In this document: one piece after another, positions 6,401 to 9,317 of the stretch | Layout: every line of letters begins with the position of its first letter | Numbering within the stretch: the first letter of the stretch is position 1 | Assembly (NCBI GenBank): GCA_016874875.1 | Contig: VGTA01000083.1 | Location: 1-9,317 of the forward strand | DNA from: Deltaproteobacteria bacterium | Lineage (GTDB): Bacteria > Myxococcota_A > Bradymonadia > UBA7976 > VGTA01 | Length of the DNA: 9,317 bases | Direction: 5' to 3' | Notes under the pieces: generated by a model | Told to the model about the DNA's origin: nothing | The model's database searches: none | Seen by the model: only the letters and a program-made list of their open reading frames with translations | Position numbers and translations under genes: made by a program

Positions 6401-8427
6401 TGTCGGTGAGCGCGGTGGACGGCGACGGGGGGCGCGCGCCGGAGGTGACGGCGCTGGCCTTGGTGCAGAACCGCCCGCCCTTCGTCCCCCCCTTCAGCCC
6501 CCGCGCGGCGGTGGAGGGCGCGCCGTACTCGCAGGTGATTCCGGCGGATGACCCGGCGGGCCTCAACGACTCGCTCACCTTCTCGCTGATCGACCCGCCC
6601 CCCGGCGTGGAGATCGAGGCGTCGTCGGGCCTCCTGCTGTGGGCGCCCACCTACGACGACTACCTCAACAGCCCCGTGACGTTCCAGGTGGTGGTGGAGG
6701 ACGAGGACGGCGGGCGCCTCGAGCACGACCTCGCGGTGCCCGTCTCGCCGCGCGACGAGGACGCCGACGGGATTCCCGACACCTACGAGCGCAGGACCTG
6801 CGAGCGCTTCTCGCCCTGCCTCAACCCCAACGACCCCAACGACGCCGCCCTCGACGGCGACGGCGACGGGCGCGGCGCCCTCGAGGAGTGGGCGGCGGGC
6901 TCCGACCCGTTCACCTATGAGGGCCCGGCGGTCCCCACCCCGCTGTGGCCCACGGCGGGGGAGGTGGTGCAGGAGGCGTCGCCCCCCCTCACGGTGTCGT
7001 TCGTGAGCAGCGACCGCCCCCTCCCCCTCGACGGCGGCGCGCTCGTGGCGCGCGACGTGCAGGTGGCGTTTGAGGTGTACGCCGACGAGGCGCTCACCCG
7101 CCGCGTGGCGGAGAGCGGCTGGCGGCCGCAGGCGGCGGTGGCGGCGGGGGAGACGACGGCGTGGAGCCCGCCCGCCGGGGCGCTCGAGGAGGACGCCCGC
7201 TACTGGTGGCGCGCGCGGGCGCAGGACGGGCCCGCCGAGAGCGCCTGGAGCGCCCCGGAGTCCTTCCGCCTCAACGCCGTGAATCTCCCCCCCCCCCCCC
7301 CCACCCTCGCCCTGCCCCTCGACCAGAGCGTGGTAGACAACTTTATCCCCACGCTCACCTTTTACCCCTCGGCGGACCCCGACGGGGGGGACGTGTACTA
7401 TGTGGTGCGCCTCTACCGCGAGGGCGCGCTCGGGCCCGTGCCCGACGGCGGCGGGCAGGTGGCGCGCCCGGCGGGCGCCCCCCTCAGCGAGCCCCTCGCC
7501 TTTGAGCCCGCCAGCCGCCTGCAGGAGAACGCGCGCTACCTGTGGGACGCGGTGGCGGTGGACGAGGAGGGCCTCGAGTCGGCGCCGAGCGCGCGGTGGG
7601 GCTTCTCGGTGGACCTCGAGAACGAGGCGCCGTCCGCCCCCGTCATCTACGCGCCGGCGCCCGACGCGCGGGTGAGCGCGCTCACGCCCGTGATGCAGGC
7701 GGGCGGCAGCGTGGACCAGGAGGGCGCGCCGCTCCGCTACCACTTTGAGGTGCGCGCCTACGGTCAAGAGTCGCCGCTCGACGCCTCCGACCCCGCGGGC
7801 GTGCCCCTGCGCGGCGCCCTCGCCGAGTGGACGCCGGAGGCGCCGCTGGCGGAGGACGCGCAGCACGTGGTGAGCGTCTACAGCTCCGACGGGCGCGCGC
7901 AGTCGCCGGTGGTGACGCAGCGCTTCTTTGTGAGCTCCGTGGACAACGCCCCCTCGGTGCCCCTCCTCCTCGAGCCCGACGACGGCGCCACCCTGCCGCC
8001 GAGCAGGGCCGTCTTGGTGTGGAGCGAGGCGGTGGACCCCGAGGGCGGGCGCGTCCGCTACAAGGTGCAGTACTGCGACCAGCGCGGCCGCTGCGAGGAG
8101 AGCGAGGCGCTCACCACCCGCCGCTTTGACCTCAACGGGCGGATTCCGCCTCAGGAGGTGCACCTGTGGCGCGTGAGCTCCTTTGACGACTCCGGTCACA
8201 CGCTCGGCCCCAGCGGCGTCCGCCGCGTGACGCTGACGGGCGGCGGGGCGGCGGCGGCGAGCGGGGGGGAGGGCTGCGCGGCGCTCGGGGCCTCGCCGGC
8301 GGGCGCGCCCGCCGCCCTCGCGCTGCTCGGGGCGCTCGGGGCGCTCGGGGCGCTCGGGGCGCTCGGGGGGCGCCGCGGGGGGCGCCGCGAGAGACGCGCG
8401 GCGCTCGGAGAGGCGCGTGCCGAGTGA
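3480..8427 (+). CDS. Giant PKD / fibronectin III-like surface protein with MYXO-CTERM-like tail; frame broken by a 112-bp duplication
   Basis: The ATG at 3480 with its AGGAGA site begins a signal peptide, MPRPLPSSISRCALALSAPA then three AALAVTC heptads, but after the 112-bp tandem duplication the gene body is in the +1 frame. That frame is open from 3529 to the TGA at 8425-8427; its first usual start is GTG 3793 (1544 residues), which would leave no signal peptide. Removing one copy gives a 54-residue signal ending ARA, then QVTLTS. By base position the domains are: N-terminal beta domain with a four-Cys cluster and VTRRVFVP (3754-4540); about seven PKD-type domains with WDFDADG/FDWDGDG/FDFDGDG cores and NAPP joints (4540-6480); putative Ig/cadherin-like domain, LTFSLIDPPPGVEIEASSG (6481-6756); Asp-rich calcium-binding linker (6757-6930); about four fibronectin III-like domains with YWWRARAQD and YLWDAVAVD strands (6930-8240); Cys, hydrophobic helix and Arg cluster (8275-8427). 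The inferred product is an anchored extracellular adhesin or scaffold. As written it may be a pseudogene, an off-phase allele or an assembly error. Confidence 0.8.
3561..3623 (+). repeat. Three 21-bp repeats encoding VTCAALA (copy 1)
   Basis: Three contiguous identical 21-bp units at 3561-3581, 3582-3602 and 3603-3623 each begin GTCACCTGCG. Read from the ATG at 3480 they encode VTCAALA three times, forming the hydrophobic core of the signal peptide. The unit is a multiple of three, so gain or loss changes signal length but not frame. Confidence 0.95.
3673..3735 (+). repeat. Three 21-bp repeats encoding VTCAALA (copy 2)
   Basis: This is the duplicate of the 21-bp array, with units at 3673-3693, 3694-3714 and 3715-3735; the last carries the single C-to-G change at 3729. 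In this copy the VTCAALA reading is in the frame that continues into the mature protein, and is followed by PRAARA and then Gln at 3754-3756, a good signal peptidase I site. Confidence 0.95.
4540..6480 (+). repeat. Tandem array of about seven PKD-type domains (protein-level repeat)
   Basis: Units of about 88-100 residues share an N-terminal EG turn (AVEGSSL, ISEGGRL, SPEGAAV, REGAPV, VREGVVV, VEGRAL, GEGEPL), a central core (YAWDFDADG, YAFDWEGQG, YCFDWDGDG, YALDLDG, YFWDLNGDG, YSFDFDGDG), a late V/ARV-D/T strand and a closing NAPP, NAAP or NRPP joint. Approximate boundaries are 4822, 5086, 5365, 5635, 5935 and 6205. The last unit lacks the W/F-D-x-D core and is the most diverged. PKD domains are Ig-like extracellular spacers or binding modules. 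DNA identity between units is low, so this array is old, unlike the signal-peptide duplication. Confidence 0.85.
6757..6930 (+). other. Asp-rich calcium-binding linker between Ig-like and fibronectin-like blocks
   Basis: DEDADGIPDTYERR is followed by a two-Cys segment, NPNDPNDAALDGDGDGRG and LEEWAAGSDPF. This is the typical form of a bacterial thrombospondin type 3 or EF-hand-like calcium loop pair (DxDxDG followed by an E-W/Y segment and a G-T/S-DP turn). It resembles the repeats in the first gene and probably acts as a calcium-stiffened hinge in the middle of the protein. Confidence 0.65.
7287..7302 (+). repeat. 16-base poly-C homopolymer inside the coding sequence
   Basis: Sixteen consecutive C lie between CT and ACC and encode five prolines at the joint between two fibronectin III-like domains (NL-PPPPP-TLALP). 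The reading frame is intact on both sides at this length. Loss of one C would hit a TAG at 7334-7336; gain of one C would read to a stop at 7503-7505. Either removes the remaining fibronectin-like domains and the C-terminal anchor. The tract is also a known type of sequencing-error site. Confidence 0.9.
8275..8427 (+). other. MYXO-CTERM-like C-terminal sorting signal
   Basis: After a Gly/Ala linker comes Gly-Cys (Cys codon 8275-8277), a small-residue spacer, a hydrophobic segment LLGALGALGALGALGG and then a basic cluster (RRGGRRERR). This Cys-helix-Arg order matches the MYXO-CTERM type of tail, which in Myxococcota is processed by a rhombosortase/exosortase-like protease with the Cys as the likely new anchored end. 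The call rests on architecture only; no profile comparison was made. The Arg-rich end is longer than usual for the family, about 25 residues past the helix. Confidence 0.6.
8325..8369 (+). repeat. 9-bp tandem repeats encoding the LGA anchor helix
   Basis: Four copies of GCTCGGGGC at 8325, 8334, 8343 and 8352 are followed by a fifth ending GGGG. In frame they encode repeated Leu-Gly-Ala, which makes up most of the C-terminal transmembrane segment. The unit is a multiple of three, so copy changes would alter helix length without shifting frame. The G-runs spaced by five bases could also form a G-quadruplex. Confidence 0.85.
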
Positions 8428-9317
8428 CGAGCGACGACGCCCCGCCGCCCGCGCAGCCCCGCGCGCGCGCGCGCCCGCGCCCCGTGGCGCGGCAGGCGCC
8501 CCTCATCGGCGCCGGCGACCTGCAGCGCTCCCTGCAGCGCGACCTCAGCGTCATCGGGGTCCTCACGCTCTCGGTGCTCTTCGCCTGGTCGGGCGTCAAC
8601 ACCTACTACGGCGCCTACTCCGGCGGCCTCGCTTGGGTGGAGGCGGCGCGCCGGACCGCGCGCCTGAGCCACGAGCGCGACCTGCGCGCCCTGCTCGCGC
8701 GCGCCGATCAGCTCGACGCGGCGCCTGAGGCCTCGTCCCACATCTCGGGTCGCGAGCGCTGGGTCTGCGCGTTGGTGGAGGGGGCGGGGGCGGGGGCGGG
8801 GCTGCGCGGCGCAGAGGGGCTCAGCGAGGAGCTCCGCGCGGCGCTCGTGGGCTGGCTGCGCGCCCCCGCGCCCGCCGCCGCCCCCGCGCTCGCGCGGGCG
8901 GGGTTCCTCTGGGGCGGCGGCGCGGAGGGCGGCGGCGCGGAGGGCGGCGGCGTCTGGGCGGCGGCGGCGGTGGCCCACGCCCTGGGGGGCGCCCGCTGCG
9001 CGCTCATCGCGCCGGTGGACGCCGAGTGGCTCTCGTTCGTCAAGCAGCTCGGCGCCGTGGAGGTGGCGCTCTTGGGGCCTGAGGGCCACACGCGCGCCCA
9101 CACGCTCTCGGCGCTCACCCTTGAGGAGGGGGCGCGGCAGGGGATCGTGTCGCTCGCGGGGGCGCAGGGAGATGTGCAGGGAGAGGCGCAGAGAGAGGAG
9201 CAGGGGCTGGAGGGCGGCGCCGCGCCGCGCTACGCCGCCCTCACGCTCGCGGCCCCCTACGGCGGCCCCTACGCCCACGGCATGGGCGAGGAGCGGTTTG
9301 GGCGCTTCCATGTGGGG
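8424..9317 (+). CDS. Membrane protein with one N-terminal helix and probable extracytoplasmic sensor-like domain, 3'-truncated
   Basis: GTG 8424 overlaps the stop of the previous gene as GTGA, and the frame is open for 298 codons to the window end. Residues 1-40 are a Pro/Arg-rich, presumably cytoplasmic tail (MTSDDAPPPAQPRARARPRP), and residues about 41-60 are a membrane helix (LSVIGVLTLSVLFAW). The rest should then be outside the cytoplasm: an Arg/Leu-rich helical part (WVEAARRTARLSHERDLRAL), a Gly/Ala-rich stretch containing GAGAG and GGGAE repeats, and a more ordered part, LIAPVDAEWLSFVKQL then VEVALLGPEG (about residue 194 on). The last part is like strands of Cache-type sensor domains that precede kinase, cyclase or chemoreceptor outputs. 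That likeness is weak, and any output domain lies beyond the window. Codon use matches the upstream genes. The 4-bp overlap suggests translational coupling to the surface protein. No family is firmly recognised. Confidence 0.7.
   Translation, partial: MTSDDAPPPAQPRARARPRPVARQAPLIGAGDLQRSLQRDLSVIGVLTLSVLFAWSGVNTYYGAYSGGLAWVEAARRTARLSHERDLRALLARADQLDAAPEASSHISGRERWVCALVEGAGAGAGLRGAEGLSEELRAALVGWLRAPAPAAAPALARAGFLWGGGAEGGGAEGGGVWAAAAVAHALGGARCALIAPVDAEWLSFVKQLGAVEVALLGPEGHTRAHTLSALTLEEGARQGIVSLAGAQGDVQGEAQREEQGLEGGAAPRYAALTLAAPYGGPYAHGMGEERFGRFHVG
8460..8474 (+). repeat. Alternating CG tract near the start of gene 3
   Basis: Fifteen bases of strictly alternating C and G lie 36 bases into the third gene and encode part of the Arg-Ala-rich N-terminal tail (RARAR). 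Alternating CG is the classic Z-DNA-prone sequence, but in such a GC-rich genome it may simply reflect codon use. Confidence 0.6.
8780..8801 (+). repeat. G-quadruplex-like tract in gene 3
   Basis: Three runs of five G and one of four G are separated by single C bases (8780-8784, 8786-8790, 8792-8796, 8798-8801), on the coding strand, encoding EGAGAGAG at residues 119-126. Four G-runs with one-base loops is a very favourable quadruplex pattern, and it would also be present in the mRNA. Confidence 0.7.
8913..8951 (+). repeat. 15-bp repeats encoding GGGAE
   Basis: Two full units (8913-8927 and 8928-8942) and a partial third (8943-8951) encode GGGAE-GGGAE-GGG between Trp residues in the putative extracytoplasmic part of the third gene. 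It looks like a flexible low-complexity linker expanded by slippage, and is in frame whatever the copy number. Confidence 0.8.

Noticed and set aside
6250..8199. 649-codon open frame on the minus strand
   Set aside because: It lies wholly opposite clear PKD and fibronectin-like coding. Its His/Arg/Gly/Val-rich composition is that of an antisense shadow in GC-rich DNA.
8417..8728. Plus-strand frame starting at GTG 8417
   Set aside because: Its product is almost only Arg, Ala, Pro, Gly and Leu and loses the membrane helix seen in the 8424 frame.
8196..9311. 371-codon open frame on the minus strand, opposite gene 3
   Set aside because: The plus frame from 8424 has a coupled start, a clear membrane helix and normal composition; the minus frame is rich in Arg, Ala, Gly and Pro with no domain pattern. 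The case is less extreme than the other antisense frames, because gene 3 is itself not firmly assigned.

Overview
The window is a very GC-rich stretch (over 70% G+C by eye, strong third-position G/C) holding three genes on the + strand and nothing convincing on the - strand. The protein types suggest a high-GC deltaproteobacterial lineage such as Myxococcota or Bradymonadota: thrombospondin type 3 repeats joined to propeller repeats, a long PKD/fibronectin-like surface protein, and a MYXO-CTERM-like tail with a Cys, a hydrophobic helix and an Arg cluster. This placement is inference from family knowledge. There are no RNA genes, mobile elements or CRISPR arrays.

Layout. Bases 1-3392 are the 3' part of a large secreted or surface protein: calcium-binding thrombospondin type 3 repeats, then beta-propeller repeats of the two-component-regulator type. 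An 87-bp gap follows, with an AT-rich island, a small inverted repeat and a good ribosome binding site. Bases 3480-8427 are a giant modular surface protein: signal peptide, unknown N-terminal beta domain, about seven PKD-type domains, a putative Ig/cadherin-like domain, a calcium-binding linker, about four fibronectin III-like domains and a C-terminal sorting helix. Bases 8424-9317 are the 5' part of a third gene that overlaps the second by 4 bp (GTGA). It encodes a membrane protein with one N-terminal helix and a probable extracytoplasmic domain, cut by the window end.

The most striking observation is at the start of the second gene. The signal-peptide region is duplicated in tandem with a 112-bp period, and 112 is not a multiple of three. 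The ATG with the good ribosome binding site (3480) reads into copy 1 in the right frame. The rest of the gene continues only from copy 2, one frame away. Removing one copy restores a clean signal peptide ending in ARA before Gln. As written, the gene is therefore switched off, broken, or misassembled. Each copy carries three 21-bp repeats encoding the signal-peptide core. The same gene has a 16-base poly-C run inside its coding sequence and 9-bp repeats encoding its C-terminal anchor helix. This is repeat-driven instability at the secretion signal, mid-body and anchor of one exported protein, the pattern expected of a contingency (phase-variable) surface gene. Variability itself cannot be shown from one sequence.

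Together the genes look like an envelope module: two large exported repeat proteins, and a membrane protein translationally coupled to the second. No enzymatic function is visible.
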